DNA from: Geobacillus jurassicus NBRC 107829
GTDB taxonomy: Bacteria > Bacillota > Bacilli > Bacillales > Anoxybacillaceae
NCBI RefSeq assembly: GCF_001544315.1
Contig: NZ_BCQG01000011.1
Location: 1 to 64,000 of the forward strand
DNA: 64,000 bases
Direction: 5' to 3'
In this document: in pieces, positions 34,089 to 43,444 of the stretch
Numbering within the stretch: position 1 is the stretch's first letter
Layout: every line of letters starts with the position of its first letter
Translations under genes and position numbers: made by a program
The notes under the pieces: generated by a model
The model's input: the letters and a program-made list of their open reading frames with translations, nothing else
Told to the model about the DNA's origin: nothing
Database searches by the model: none

Positions 34089-34802
34089 ATGGAAAAACGC
34101 ATTTTAGTCGTTGATGATGAAAAACCGATTGCCGATATTTTGCAATTTAATTTGCAAAAAGAAGGATATGAGGTCATTTGCGCCTACGACGGCGAAGAAG
34201 CGCTGCAAAAAGTCGAAGAAACGATGCCGGACTTGATTTTATTGGATATTATGCTGCCGTTAAAAGACGGCATGGAAGTATGCCGCGAAGTGCGGAAAAA
34301 ATATGATATGCCGATCATTATGCTGACGGCGAAAGATTCTGAGATTGATAAAGTGCTTGGGTTGGAGCTTGGTGCGGACGATTATGTGACAAAGCCGTTC
34401 AGCACGCGCGAGCTCCTGGCGCGGGTGAAGGCAAACTTGCGCCGCCATGCGCAAACGGCCAACCAAGAAGAAGGAGAAAGCGAAACAAATGAAATTGTCA
34501 TTGGCCCGCTTGTCATCCGTCCAGATGCGTATGCCGTGCAAAAGAGGGGGGAAACAATTGAACTGACCCATCGCGAATTTGAACTGCTTCATTACTTGGC
34601 GAAGCATATCGGCCAAGTGATGACGCGCGAGCATTTGCTGCAAACCGTCTGGGGCTACGATTACTATGGCGATGTGCGCACCGTCGACGTGACGGTAAGA
34701 CGTCTGCGTGAAAAAATTGAGGACAACCCTTCCCACCCGAATTGGATCGTCACAAGACGGGGCGTCGGCTATTACTTGCGCAATCCGGAACAGGAGTCAT
34801 GA
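34089..34802 (+). CDS. walR: Response regulator WalR (YycF)
   Basis: A 237-residue OmpR-family response regulator, essential in most Firmicutes, controlling autolysins and cell-wall turnover. The receiver domain has the acidic pair DD (residues 9-10), phospho-acceptor Asp53 and the conserved Lys in [12 protein letters not shown]. The winged-helix DNA-binding domain ends with [16 protein letters not shown] and RGVGYYLR. It starts the walRKHIJ operon. ATG 34089 matches homologues; an in-frame GTG three codons upstream is possible. Confidence 0.98.
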   Translation: MEKRILVVDDEKPIADILQFNLQKEGYEVICAYDGEEALQKVEETMPDLILLDIMLPLKDGMEVCREVRKKYDMPIIMLTAKDSEIDKVLGLELGADDYVTKPFSTRELLARVKANLRRHAQTANQEEGESETNEIVIGPLVIRPDAYAVQKRGETIELTHREFELLHYLAKHIGQVMTREHLLQTVWGYDYYGDVRTVDVTVRRLREKIEDNPSHPNWIVTRRGVGYYLRNPEQES

Positions 34803-34808
34803 GCCAGC

Positions 34809-36638
34809 ATGAAAAAAGTAGGCCCATTCCGTTCGATTCATTTTAAGTTTGTCATCATTTATGTATTACTGATTCTCGTCGCCATGCAAATCATCGGCGT
34901 GTACTTCGTTCGCAAGCTGGAAACGGAGCTTGTGCAGAACTTTAAAAACTCATTAAACGAACGGGTGACCTTGCTCGCCTATAACGTCGAGCAGGCGATG
35001 AATCGGGAACGCGATGAAAAAAGCCCGACATTGGAAGAAGACATCCGTTCGCTTCTTCATGATTTCGTTTCCCAAGACATTTCCGAAGTGCGCGTCATCG
35101 ATGAGAAAGGGAAAGTGCTGGCGACATCCAATCCGTATATGCAAAACATCGTCGGAAAGCGGACGACCGAGATTTATGTAAAACGTTCCCTCGTCACCGG
35201 CGAAATCGTCGACCGGATGATGCTCGATTCGAAAACGGGCCATCGCATGTACATTTCGTCGACCCCGATCAAAACGAGCGGCGAAATCAAAGGTGTCATT
35301 TATGTCATCGCCTCGATGGAAAACGTCTTTTCGCAAATGCGGCAAATCAATATGATTTTGGCGACCGGGACGGGGATTGCTCTCGCCATTACCGCCGTGC
35401 TCGGCATTTTTTTGTCGCGCACGATCACCCGGCCGATTTCCGATATGCGCCGGCAAGCGCTGGCGATGACGAGGGGAGATTTCTCCCGCAAGGTGAAAGT
35501 GTATGGCTATGATGAGATCGGCCAATTGGCGATGACGTTCAACAATTTGACGAAAAAATTGCAGGAAGCGCAGGCGACGACGGAGGGAGAGCGGCGCAAG
35601 CTCGAGTCGGTGTTGACGCATATGACCGATGGCGTCATTGCGACCGACCGCCGCGGGCGCGTCATTCTCATTAACGATGCGGCGTTAAACATTTTGAATG
35701 TTTCACGTGAAACAGTGCTGTCGAGTTCGATCGTCGACGTGCTTGGCATTGCCGACCAGTATACGTTTGAAACGCTGCTTGAGGAGCGCGATTCGCTCAT
35801 TTTAGATTTCAGCACGGATGAGGAACTGTATATTTTGCGCGCGTCGTTGTCGGTGATTCAAAAAGAGGGCGGATTTGTCAACGGGTTGATCGTCGTTTTG
35901 GACGACATTACCGAACAGGAAAAAATCGACCGCGAGCGGCGGCAGTTTGTCGCCAATGTGTCGCATGAATTGCGCACGCCGCTCACCACGATGAAAAGCT
36001 ACTTAGAAGCGCTCGCTGACGGCGCTTGGCAAGATAAAGACATCGCGCCGAGGTTCATTCAAGTCGTGCAAAATGAAACGGAACGGATGATTCGGCTCGT
36101 CAACGACTTGCTCCATCTGTCCAAGCTCGACAGCAAAGACTACAAGCTGAAGAAAACGTGGATCAATTTTTCAGCCTATTTCCATAAAGTCATTGACCGA
36201 TTTGAGTTGACGAAAAGCGACAACATCCGGTTCGTTCGCAAAATTCCGCGCGAGGCGATTTTTATTGAAGTTGATGAAGATAAAATTACGCAAGTGTTAG
36301 ACAACATTATTTCGAACGCTTTGAAATACTCTCCGCAAGGCGGGACGATTACATTTCGCGTCCGCAAACTTGCTGATGAAATTATTGTCAGCGTCAGCGA
36401 CGAAGGAGTCGGCATTCCGAAAGCCGACTTGGCAAAAATTTTCGAACGGTTTTACCGGGTCGACAAGGCGCGATCGCGCAAATTGGGCGGTACGGGGCTT
36501 GGGCTGGCCATTGCCAAAGAAGTCGTCGTTGCCCATGGCGGGACGATTTGGGCAGAAAGCAAGGAGCATAAAGGAACGACGATTTATTTTACGCTGCCGC
36601 TAGAACGCGAGCAAAAGGATGACTGGTGCGATGTATGA
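34809..36638 (+). CDS. walK: Sensor histidine kinase WalK (YycG)
   Basis: A 609-residue membrane kinase partner of WalR. Two membrane helices (about 12-35 and 183-203) bracket an extracellular sensor domain; HAMP (about 204-256), PAS (about 265-370), HisKA and HATPase domains follow. The phospho-acceptor is His386 in NVSHELRTPLTT; the N box DNIISNALKYS and G boxes DEGVGIP and GTGLGLA are intact. A perfect parS site (35699-35714) lies in the PAS-coding part. The 3' end overlaps yycH. Confidence 0.98.
   Translation: MKKVGPFRSIHFKFVIIYVLLILVAMQIIGVYFVRKLETELVQNFKNSLNERVTLLAYNVEQAMNRERDEKSPTLEEDIRSLLHDFVSQDISEVRVIDEKGKVLATSNPYMQNIVGKRTTEIYVKRSLVTGEIVDRMMLDSKTGHRMYISSTPIKTSGEIKGVIYVIASMENVFSQMRQINMILATGTGIALAITAVLGIFLSRTITRPISDMRRQALAMTRGDFSRKVKVYGYDEIGQLAMTFNNLTKKLQEAQATTEGERRKLESVLTHMTDGVIATDRRGRVILINDAALNILNVSRETVLSSSIVDVLGIADQYTFETLLEERDSLILDFSTDEELYILRASLSVIQKEGGFVNGLIVVLDDITEQEKIDRERRQFVANVSHELRTPLTTMKSYLEALADGAWQDKDIAPRFIQVVQNETERMIRLVNDLLHLSKLDSKDYKLKKTWINFSAYFHKVIDRFELTKSDNIRFVRKIPREAIFIEVDEDKITQVLDNIISNALKYSPQGGTITFRVRKLADEIIVSVSDEGVGIPKADLAKIFERFYRVDKARSRKLGGTGLGLAIAKEVVVAHGGTIWAESKEHKGTTIYFTLPLEREQKDDWCDV
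35699..35714. other. parS centromere site inside walK
   Basis: A second perfect 16-bp TGTTTCACGTGAAACA, about 25 kb from oriC, encoded within walK codons for NVSRETV. Confidence 0.97.
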
Positions 36639-37959
36639 AACGATCAAAACCATCGTGTTGACGTTGCTTGTGCTCATCAGCATTACCTTAACGTTTGCCT
36701 TATGGACATATCATCCGAAATACGACGTGCTGCAAAACGACGAATACATTCAACACGTCTCGGTGAGCAATACGCAAGTGGATACAGCGATGGTCGTGCA
36801 GCCAAAGCAGATTCTCATTCATAAAAACGGCGTCCCCTATGCTGTGACGAAAGACGACGAGAAAAATGAAGTGCTGAAAGAAATGAAAAAATGGACGCTT
36901 GACGATTTCGAAGATGTCTCGTCTTCTGTTCCACAAGGGAAGTTTTTATCGTTTTTAAATGGCAAAGAGCGGCTCGAGATCATTTACCCCGATGAGGTGC
37001 CGATCGACATATACCGATTGATTTTCACGATCGATGACAGAGGGCTCGACGGATTGGCGTTTGACCGCCTGCTCGTCCCGCTCGGTGGAAAGGACGAGTT
37101 CCCCATCTATTTCATCGCGACCGACAAGCGCAAAATTTATAAGGCTATCGCCAGCGATGCCTCCTTGTCGGCGATCAGCCGTCTGGCGAAAGAAGCGAGC
37201 CATTTTCCGCGTTATTTCGCTTATCCGGTCAGCGAAACGAAGCAGTTGTATTTGCCGGAAAAAGAAGTGGTGCTCAGCAGTCTGCAATATTATACCGACG
37301 AGCTGGACGCAGACAAGTTTAAAGAAGCGCTTTTTAGCGATCCGAGCTTTGTCAAAAAAGATTTGATTCCGTTTGGCGAAGAATATACAGACGGTTCGCG
37401 GCTGATGGACGTCGATTTTCTTCAACGGATGCTGCTGTATGTGAATCCAGCGGCGCGCGTCTCGAATATGGGACAAACGGAGCAAGAAACCCATATCATC
37501 CAAAAAAGCATTGATTTCGTCAATGAGCATGGCGGTTGGACGGATCTGTACCATTTCGCCCGCTGGAGCGAGGAGGATCGAAAAGTCACGTTCCGGCTTG
37601 TCGTCAACGGCTATCCAGTCTTTAATGAGTACGGCATGTCAGAAATCGTGGAGACGTGGGGAGCGTCCGATTTGATGAAATACCAGCGCCCGCTCTTCCG
37701 CCTTGAAATCGCGGATCGCAACCGCACACCAAAAACGCTGCCGTCCGGCCATGAGATCGTCAACTGGTTCGAACAGACGAAAGGCGTTCGCAAATCGCTC
37801 ATCAAAGATATCGCCATCGGCTATGAGCTCATCAAAGATCCGGAGCGGGCAAAAGTCATCCGCCTTGAACCGGCATGGTTCTACTTGTACGGACAAACGT
37901 GGAAAAAGGTGAACATGGGCGATGAGGCGGGAGGAGGGGGAACAAATGGACTGGAGTAA
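36631..37959 (+). CDS. yycH: WalK-associated regulator YycH (WalH)
   Basis: A 442-residue protein with one N-terminal membrane anchor (TIVLTLLVLISITLTFALW) and a large extracellular domain, matching YycH. In B. subtilis, YycH and YycI bind WalK in the membrane and restrain its activity; in Staphylococcus they promote it. It overlaps the end of walK by eight bases and the start of yycI by 14. ATG 36631 is used; ATG 36619 is an alternative with no clear ribosome site. Confidence 0.95.
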   Translation: MYETIKTIVLTLLVLISITLTFALWTYHPKYDVLQNDEYIQHVSVSNTQVDTAMVVQPKQILIHKNGVPYAVTKDDEKNEVLKEMKKWTLDDFEDVSSSVPQGKFLSFLNGKERLEIIYPDEVPIDIYRLIFTIDDRGLDGLAFDRLLVPLGGKDEFPIYFIATDKRKIYKAIASDASLSAISRLAKEASHFPRYFAYPVSETKQLYLPEKEVVLSSLQYYTDELDADKFKEALFSDPSFVKKDLIPFGEEYTDGSRLMDVDFLQRMLLYVNPAARVSNMGQTEQETHIIQKSIDFVNEHGGWTDLYHFARWSEEDRKVTFRLVVNGYPVFNEYGMSEIVETWGASDLMKYQRPLFRLEIADRNRTPKTLPSGHEIVNWFEQTKGVRKSLIKDIAIGYELIKDPERAKVIRLEPAWFYLYGQTWKKVNMGDEAGGGGTNGLE

Positions 37960-38728
37960 AACGAAGACGATTTTTATTATCGTGTTCCTCATCCTCGACT
38001 GCTTTTTAGGCTATCAGTTTATGGAAAAACGAAACAGCAGCCAGCTCGATGTCATTTTGGAAACGACGATTGAAGAGCAGCTTGAGGCGAACGGCATTAC
38101 GTACGTCGAGCTGCCGAAGGAAGTGACGAAAGCGGCGTATGTCAGCGGCAAAAGCCGCTCATTCACCATGGCGGATGTAAAAAAGCTGCCCGGGCAAAAA
38201 GTGAAAATCGAAGGAGAAACGAAAGTCAAAGGGACGTTCATCGATCCGGTTGCGCTGCCGATTGACGATCCATACCAGTTGCGTGAGTTTTTGCAGCGCT
38301 ACATCATCGGCGGCGGGCAATATGCCTTTTGGTCGTTTGATGAAAAACAAGGAATCTTGACCTGCTACCAAGTGTATGACGGCAAGATGATTTACGGCAA
38401 TGAAAACAGCAAGCTCGTCATCCATGTCAACGGGAGACGGGAAGCGCTGTCGTATGAACAGACGATGCTCAGCGACTTGGAAAAGTACGAGCGGAAGCAA
38501 GATATCGTCCCGGCGATTAAAGCCATTGAGACGTTGTACCGAAAAGGGCATTTGCAGCCGGGCGACCGCGTCACGAAAGTGGAGCTTGGCTATTACGGGC
38601 TTGTTCAATTTACTGCATCCCAAGTGTTGACTCCAACTTGGCATATCGTTGTCAATCGGAAGGAAGACTATTTCGTCAATGCGTTTGAAGGGCAAGTGAT
38701 CAATGATCAAGGAAATGTGCTGGAGTGA
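37946..38728 (+). CDS. yycI: WalK-associated regulator YycI (WalI)
   Basis: A 260-residue single-pass membrane protein (TIFIIVFLILDCFLGYQF) with an extracellular domain of the YycI family, structurally related to the C-terminal part of YycH. It forms a heterodimer with YycH on WalK. ATG 37946 has GGGAGGAGGGGG a few bases upstream and overlaps the yycH end. Confidence 0.95.
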   Translation: MDWSKTKTIFIIVFLILDCFLGYQFMEKRNSSQLDVILETTIEEQLEANGITYVELPKEVTKAAYVSGKSRSFTMADVKKLPGQKVKIEGETKVKGTFIDPVALPIDDPYQLREFLQRYIIGGGQYAFWSFDEKQGILTCYQVYDGKMIYGNENSKLVIHVNGRREALSYEQTMLSDLEKYERKQDIVPAIKAIETLYRKGHLQPGDRVTKVELGYYGLVQFTASQVLTPTWHIVVNRKEDYFVNAFEGQVINDQGNVLE

Positions 38729-38734
38729 AAGAAC

Positions 38735-39529
38735 ATGACGATGCGATTTAGTGTGCTGGCCAGCGGCAGCACCGGCAACGCCTTTTACATTGAGACAGAC
38801 CGCCAGCGCCTGCTTGTTGACGCCGGTTTGAGCGGCAAGCAGCTTGAGGAGTTGTTTGCTGAGATCGGCCGCCATCCGGGACAGCTTGATGCGCTGCTTG
38901 TCACCCATGAACATAGCGACCATATTAAAGGGCTTGGCGTCCTCGCCCGCAAATATCGGCTGCCGGTGTATGCGAATGAAAAAACGTGGCGGGCGATGGA
39001 ACAAGCAGTCGGCGACATTCCGGCCGAGCAAAAGTTTGTCTTTCCGCTCGGCGCGGTAAGGACGTTCGGCGACATCGACGTCGAATCGTTCGGCGTCTCC
39101 CATGACGCCGCCGAGCCGATGTTTTACGTTTTCCACTGCGGGGGGAAAAGGCTTGCGTTGCTCACCGATACCGGCTATGTGAGCGAGCGGATAAAAAAGA
39201 CGATTGAAAATGCGGATGTGTTCGTGTTTGAAAGCAATCACGACGTTGGCATGCTGCGGATGGGGAAGTACCCATGGAACGTCAAGCGCCGCATTTTAAG
39301 CGATGTCGGCCATATTTCGAATGAGGAAGCGGGTTTGGCGCTTGCTGACGTGATCGGCGACCGGACAAAGCAAATTTATTTGGCCCATTTGAGCCAAGAT
39401 AACAATATGAAAGAGCTGGCGCGCATGACCGTGACGCAAGTGTTGGAACAGAAAGGCTTAGCGGTCGGCGCCCGCTTTCATTTGTATGATACCGACCCGC
39501 GTCGGGCGACGGCGCTGGCGTATGTATAA
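38735..39529 (+). CDS. walJ: Metallo-beta-lactamase fold exonuclease WalJ (YycJ)
   Basis: A 264-residue metallo-beta-lactamase fold protein with the metal motif [10 protein letters not shown] (about residues 54-63) and downstream DTGY and SNHD metal-site motifs. B. subtilis YycJ is a 5'-3' DNA exonuclease implicated in mismatch repair; the name WalJ reflects its operon. It starts six bases after yycI behind GGAG. Confidence 0.95.
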   Translation: MTMRFSVLASGSTGNAFYIETDRQRLLVDAGLSGKQLEELFAEIGRHPGQLDALLVTHEHSDHIKGLGVLARKYRLPVYANEKTWRAMEQAVGDIPAEQKFVFPLGAVRTFGDIDVESFGVSHDAAEPMFYVFHCGGKRLALLTDTGYVSERIKKTIENADVFVFESNHDVGMLRMGKYPWNVKRRILSDVGHISNEEAGLALADVIGDRTKQIYLAHLSQDNNMKELARMTVTQVLEQKGLAVGARFHLYDTDPRRATALAYV

Positions 39530-39630
39530 AGCCCGTTTTGCCGAAACTGTGGGAAACGCATTTGTTGGATTTTTTCTCCTGTTCATGATTATAATGAGGG
39601 ATGGAGACGAATGTGGAAAGGATGGTGAGC

Positions 39631-40851
39631 ATGGGATACTACGACGACCATTATGAGCCGTACGAACAAACGAGGAGGAAGCGGCGCAGCGGATCGTTTG
39701 TTTCCGCGCTTGTCGGCGCCGTGTTAGGAGGGCTGCTCGTCCTTATGTCCATTCCGGCGCTTTCCCGTTGGGATATCCTCCCGTATGATGTTGTGCCGAA
39801 TCAAAGAGCAGAGGAAGAGCCAAAAACAGAGGAAAATGGAACTCCACCGATTCGGCAGAGTGTTTCCGTTGATGTGACGACGGCGGTGACAAAGGCGATC
39901 GACCAAGTGTCGGATGCGGTTGTCGGCGTTGTCAACATTCAAGAAGCCAGCTTCTGGTCGCAAGGAGGCGAGGCTGGCGTCGGATCGGGCGTCATTTACA
40001 AGAAAGCGGGAGGCCGGGCGTTTATCGTCACGAACCATCATGTTGTTGAAAACGCCAGTCAGCTCGAAGTGAGCCTCAAAGATGGGACGAGAGTGCCGGC
40101 GAAGCTGCTGGGCAGCGATGTGCTTATGGATTTAGCCGTCTTGGAAATTGACGCGAAGCACGTGAAAAAAGTCGCCCAGTTCGGCAACTCCGATACGGTG
40201 AAGCCAGGCGAGCCGGTCATTGCCATCGGCAACCCGCTCGGCTTGCAGTTTGCCGGCTCAGTGACGCAAGGCATTATTTCCGGAACGAACCGGACGGTCG
40301 AAGTCGATTTGGACCAAGACGGCGCTCCAGACTGGAACGCAGAAGTATTGCAGACAGATGCGGCGATCAACCCGGGCAACAGCGGCGGCGCTCTTGTCAA
40401 TATCAAAGGGCAAGTCATCGGCATCAACTCGATGAAAATCGCCCAAGAGGCGGTTGAAGGCATCGGGTTCGCTATTCCGATCAACACGGCCATTCCGATC
40501 ATTTCGGACTTGGAAAAATACGGACAAGTGCGCCGTCCGTATATGGGCGTTGAACTTCGCTCGCTGAGCGATATCCCATCGTACCATTTGCAGGCGACGC
40601 TCCATTTGCCGCCGAACGTAACGGAAGGAGCGGCGGTCATTCAAGTCGTACCGATGTCACCAGCTGCACAGGCGGGCTTAAAGCAATTTGATGTCATCGT
40701 CGCGCTTGACGGCGAAAAAATCCGCAACGTGCTTGATTTGCGGAAGTATTTGTACACGAAAAAATCAATCGGAGATCAGATGAAAGTCACGTTTTATCGT
40801 GATGGGAAAAAACGTACGGTCACGATGAAGCTGGCGCGCGAGTCGTATTAA
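39631..40851 (+). CDS. HtrA-like membrane serine protease
   Basis: A 406-residue trypsin-like protease of the HtrA/DegP family, equivalent to B. subtilis YyxA (HtrC) at the end of the wal operon. A single membrane segment (about 32-50) anchors it, leaving the protease outside. The catalytic triad is visible: His in TNHHVVENA, Asp in MDLAVLEID, Ser in NPGNSGGALV. One C-terminal PDZ domain follows (about 305-395). Expected role: degradation of misfolded exported proteins. Start ATG 39631 follows GAAAGGATGGTGAGC. Confidence 0.95.
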   Translation: MGYYDDHYEPYEQTRRKRRSGSFVSALVGAVLGGLLVLMSIPALSRWDILPYDVVPNQRAEEEPKTEENGTPPIRQSVSVDVTTAVTKAIDQVSDAVVGVVNIQEASFWSQGGEAGVGSGVIYKKAGGRAFIVTNHHVVENASQLEVSLKDGTRVPAKLLGSDVLMDLAVLEIDAKHVKKVAQFGNSDTVKPGEPVIAIGNPLGLQFAGSVTQGIISGTNRTVEVDLDQDGAPDWNAEVLQTDAAINPGNSGGALVNIKGQVIGINSMKIAQEAVEGIGFAIPINTAIPIISDLEKYGQVRRPYMGVELRSLSDIPSYHLQATLHLPPNVTEGAAVIQVVPMSPAAQAGLKQFDVIVALDGEKIRNVLDLRKYLYTKKSIGDQMKVTFYRDGKKRTVTMKLARESY

Positions 40852-40863
40852 ACGAAAACGGAC

Positions 40864-40892
40864 GGAGGGAGCGGAAACGCTCCTTCTTTTTT
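40864..40892 (+). terminator. htrA terminator
   Basis: AGGGAGCG and CGCTCCTT around a GAAA tetraloop, followed by CTTTTTT, just after the protease stop codon. It ends the walRK operon. Confidence 0.85.
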
Positions 40893-40912
40893 CCACAAGG
40901 AAAGGGGCGAGA

Positions 40913-41065
40913 ATGATGATATTCACATGTGAAGAACATGTCGACATCGCCATTGATCAATATATAGATGAAACGGAACAGGCGCCGGATCTTCTGCCTG
41001 TGGACAACAGCGAAAAACAGTGCCATTTTTGTTCGAAACAAGCTGTATATGTCGTAGGGGGATAA
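40913..41065 (+). CDS. CxxH/CxxC small protein (YyzF-like)
   Basis: A 50-residue protein beginning MMIFTCEEHVDIAIDQYIDE with CEEH (residues 6-9) and CHFC (37-40), a likely zinc-binding arrangement. It matches the CxxH/CxxC family found between htrA and rlmH in Bacilli (B. subtilis YyzF). The start ATG 40913 lies six bases after AAAGGGG; the stop TAA is at 41063-41065. Function is unknown. Confidence 0.9.
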   Translation: MMIFTCEEHVDIAIDQYIDETEQAPDLLPVDNSEKQCHFCSKQAVYVVGG

Positions 41066-41069
41066 CAGT

Positions 41070-41135
41070 TTTTTCACAACATGTGGATATGTGTTGTGTA
41101 TATGTGGATAAATTCTGTTGATAAGCTGTTTATAA
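41070..41135. promoter_or_regulatory. DnaA box cluster upstream of rlmH
   Basis: One perfect box TGTGGATAA (41103-41111) and four one-mismatch boxes (41070-41078 in opposite orientation, 41082-41090, 41116-41124, 41127-41135) are packed into 66 bp. The cluster ends 14 bp before the rlmH start codon, so it must overlap the promoter or leader. From memory, B. subtilis yydA (rlmH) also has a DnaA-binding cluster upstream. Confidence 0.75.
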
Positions 41136-41149
41136 GGCAGGGGTTGTTT

Positions 41150-41629
41150 GTGCATATTTTGATTGTTGCTGTGGGCAAGTTGAAGGAAAAGTATTTGATC
41201 GCGGGGATCAACGAATATACAAAGCGTCTGTCCGCGTACGCCAAAATCGACATCATCGAAGTCGCTGATGAAAAAACGCCGGAGCGGGCGAGCGAACTTG
41301 AGGAGGAACAAATCAAAGAGCGCGAAGGAGGACGGCTGCTGGCGAAAATCCCGCATGACGCCCACGTCATCGCGCTTGCGATTGAAGGGAAGATGAAATC
41401 GTCCGAGCAATTTGCCGCCCGTCTCGATGAGCTCGCCACCTACGGCAAAAGCAAAGTAGCGTTCGTCATCGGCGGCTCGCTTGGCTTAAGCAAACAGGTG
41501 ATGGCGCGCGCCGATGAGACGCTGTCGTTTTCGAAAATGACGTTTCCACACCAGCTGATGCGCCTTATTTTGCTCGAGCAAATTTATCGCGCATTTCGGA
41601 TTAACCGCGGCGAACCGTATCATAAATAA
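41150..41629 (+). CDS. rlmH: 23S rRNA (pseudouridine1915-N3)-methyltransferase RlmH
   Basis: A 159-residue SPOUT-class methyltransferase acting on pseudouridine 1915 of 23S rRNA in assembled 70S ribosomes. The knotted SAM-binding core [12 protein letters not shown] and the C-terminus [20 protein letters not shown]...RGEPYHK are diagnostic. The start is GTG 41150 behind AGGGG. It is the last gene of the conserved block; accessory genes follow. Confidence 0.98.
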   Translation: MHILIVAVGKLKEKYLIAGINEYTKRLSAYAKIDIIEVADEKTPERASELEEEQIKEREGGRLLAKIPHDAHVIALAIEGKMKSSEQFAARLDELATYGKSKVAFVIGGSLGLSKQVMARADETLSFSKMTFPHQLMRLILLEQIYRAFRINRGEPYHK

Positions 41630-41791
41630 AGGTCGATCAACGACAAATCCGAGAACGCCTTTACCAGCTAGCTTCGGCGTCAACGAATTTCCCGCTGCCT
41701 GCTTGCGGTTATGCGATCTCTGTGCCATTGTAGAGGCGGCACTTTTTCATACGGGCTTGGAATCAACCGGGAGGGAAAAGGGGCCACCTCC

Positions 41792-43030
41792 TCACGCAAC
41801 TCCCCCGCATTGGGCTGATACTTTATTTTTGCCGCTTTCTTTCGAACGGAGCAATAAATGGTCGGCATAAATATACGCTTTTTCAATTGACATTGTTCCT
41901 TCTGCTTGACAAAAGTAAAGACCGAACGACGATGTATAGGCAATGGGACGTTTCGCCGCCATATAATCGATCAACACGGTGCTGCGGCGCACCGCTTCCC
42001 GAATCTCCTCGACAAGTCGGACGCTCTCTTCAAACGTGCGATGGCGCAAAAACATCGTAAATTCTTCGCCGCCGCTGCGGAACAAAAAATCGCCCTCTTT
42101 GAGAAACTGTTTCAATGTTGAGGCAAAATGGCGGATCACTTCGTCACCGACGGCATGGTTGTACGTGTCGTTGATCGTTTTGAAATTGTCGATATCGGCG
42201 ACGACCACGCCGATCCATTCGCCGGATCCGTTTAACTTGGCGATCGTTTGATCCATATAGGCGCGGTTATGGACACCGGTCAGAAAGTCGGTGTAGGCCA
42301 TTTTTTCAAATTGATCGCGCTCTAGCTTATGCTGGATGCTTTGCGACTTGGAAAAGAACGAGCGGCTGACGAAGTAATTGAGCAAAAATAGGCTCAAAAG
42401 CATATCCCACCGCTGTTCTTGCAAAAAGAGAAATAACAGGCCGTTCGTCAGCGCTGTTTTTCCCATGTCAGTCCAGCTTCTCGTCTTAATGAAATCCAAC
42501 GCCTCGCGCTGCGTCTGAATGTCGCCGGTTATATAAAAAATGACGATGAGGCAGCAGTCGGTCAAAAATGAAACGATGACGACGAGCAGGAATAGAAGCA
42601 GCCAAAAGCCGATGAACGGAACAGGCTGAAACAGCGGACGAAGGAGATCGTATAAGGCAAATGCCAGCGAGTTGAACGTCACAAAAGAACCGATATTATA
42701 CAATGTGTGCAGCCATTCATCCGGTTCCGCTGTTTTCAAATATTTTTTTGCCATATGTTCAGTCAAGCGAAACAATGTTTCAAAGATAAACAGCCCGAGC
42801 GGGCCGGCAAATAAGGCGAACGATAAGCTATAGTTAATGCCGTAATCCACTGGAATATTGTTTTTCGTTTTGTCGACGACGCGCAAGTGTGAATACAAGC
42901 TGGAAAACAGCCAATAAAACAGCAAAGCGATGACATAGGTGCGATCGAAGGAAGGCGGTTCTGACACAAAAACAACAGCAATGGACGCGGAAAAAACAGC
43001 AAAAATGATCGGTCGCGCTCGGAGTAACAT
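41792..43030 (-). CDS. Membrane-bound diguanylate cyclase (GGDEF domain)
   Basis: A 412-residue protein with about six or seven membrane helices (1-225), then a GGDEF domain. TDFLTGVHNR (247-256) and the active-site signature GGEEF (320-324) are intact, so c-di-GMP synthesis from GTP is likely. The inhibitory I-site normally RxxD reads KEGD (311-314), so product inhibition may be weakened. Start ATG 43030 follows AGGAGAGAG on the minus strand. It sits alone at the edge of the conserved block, opposite in direction to its neighbours. The signal sensed by the membrane part is unknown. Confidence 0.92.
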   Translation of the reverse strand: MLLRARPIIFAVFSASIAVVFVSEPPSFDRTYVIALLFYWLFSSLYSHLRVVDKTKNNIPVDYGINYSLSFALFAGPLGLFIFETLFRLTEHMAKKYLKTAEPDEWLHTLYNIGSFVTFNSLAFALYDLLRPLFQPVPFIGFWLLLFLLVVIVSFLTDCCLIVIFYITGDIQTQREALDFIKTRSWTDMGKTALTNGLLFLFLQEQRWDMLLSLFLLNYFVSRSFFSKSQSIQHKLERDQFEKMAYTDFLTGVHNRAYMDQTIAKLNGSGEWIGVVVADIDNFKTINDTYNHAVGDEVIRHFASTLKQFLKEGDFLFRSGGEEFTMFLRHRTFEESVRLVEEIREAVRRSTVLIDYMAAKRPIAYTSSFGLYFCQAEGTMSIEKAYIYADHLLLRSKESGKNKVSAQCGGVA

Positions 43031-43153
43031 CTCGGCTCTCTCTCCTATAAATCTGACCTCTGACAACTTCGGCGCTGGCGAAGTGATGCCAAAAAAGAGG
43101 ATGGCCACTCACATGCCAGTGGCTTTCAGCAAAAATACGGGTTATAGCAGGCG

Positions 43154-43190
43154 ATGGCGGATGGTGAATTTGGAAACCGCCATTTTTTTT
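43154..43190 (+). terminator. Orphan plus-strand terminator
   Basis: ATGGCGG (43154-43160) pairs with CCGCCAT (43177-43183) followed by eight T residues. No plus-strand gene precedes it closely; it may end a small RNA or be left from a deleted gene. Confidence 0.65.
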
Positions 43191-43201
43191 ATAGAATCAA
43201 T

Positions 43202-43230
43202 ATGTTCCCAATTGGAACAAACGAACATAT
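43202..43230. promoter_or_regulatory. Candidate operator with nested inverted repeats
   Basis: ATGTTC (43202-43207) is matched by GAACAT further right, and GTTCC...GGAAC (43204-43218) forms an inner palindrome. The spacing of GTTC/GAAC half-sites suggests a repressor or LysR-type operator. Which protein binds it is unknown. Confidence 0.35.
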
Positions 43231-43249
43231 GGTTAAATCTATTATAGTA

Positions 43250-43440
43250 CTATATACACAATTGTGAAAATAGACGAAATGGCGTTGTTTTTCGCCTTTT
43301 TTCCACAAAATTTGACACATATTGAGTAAAAGCTGGCTCAAATCGATGCCGATTCTTTAGTGAACAATACAGCTGGATCGTGCTTGTTTCGCTGAATGAA
43401 AAGGGAAGCAGATAAAGCATGGGTGGTTCTTCCAGTACAG
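43250..43440 (-). pseudogene. Truncated LysR-type regulator (C-terminal remnant)
   Basis: The minus-strand reading frame from about 43440 to the stop at 43250 encodes LEEPPMLYLLPFSFSETST and further residues ending in PAFTQYVSNFVEKRRK, which resemble the last ~60 residues of a LysR-family effector-binding domain. No N-terminal helix-turn-helix or start is present; upstream the frame runs antisense into the permease remnant. Family assignment is by pattern only. Confidence 0.4.
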
Positions 43441-43444
43441 CTAG

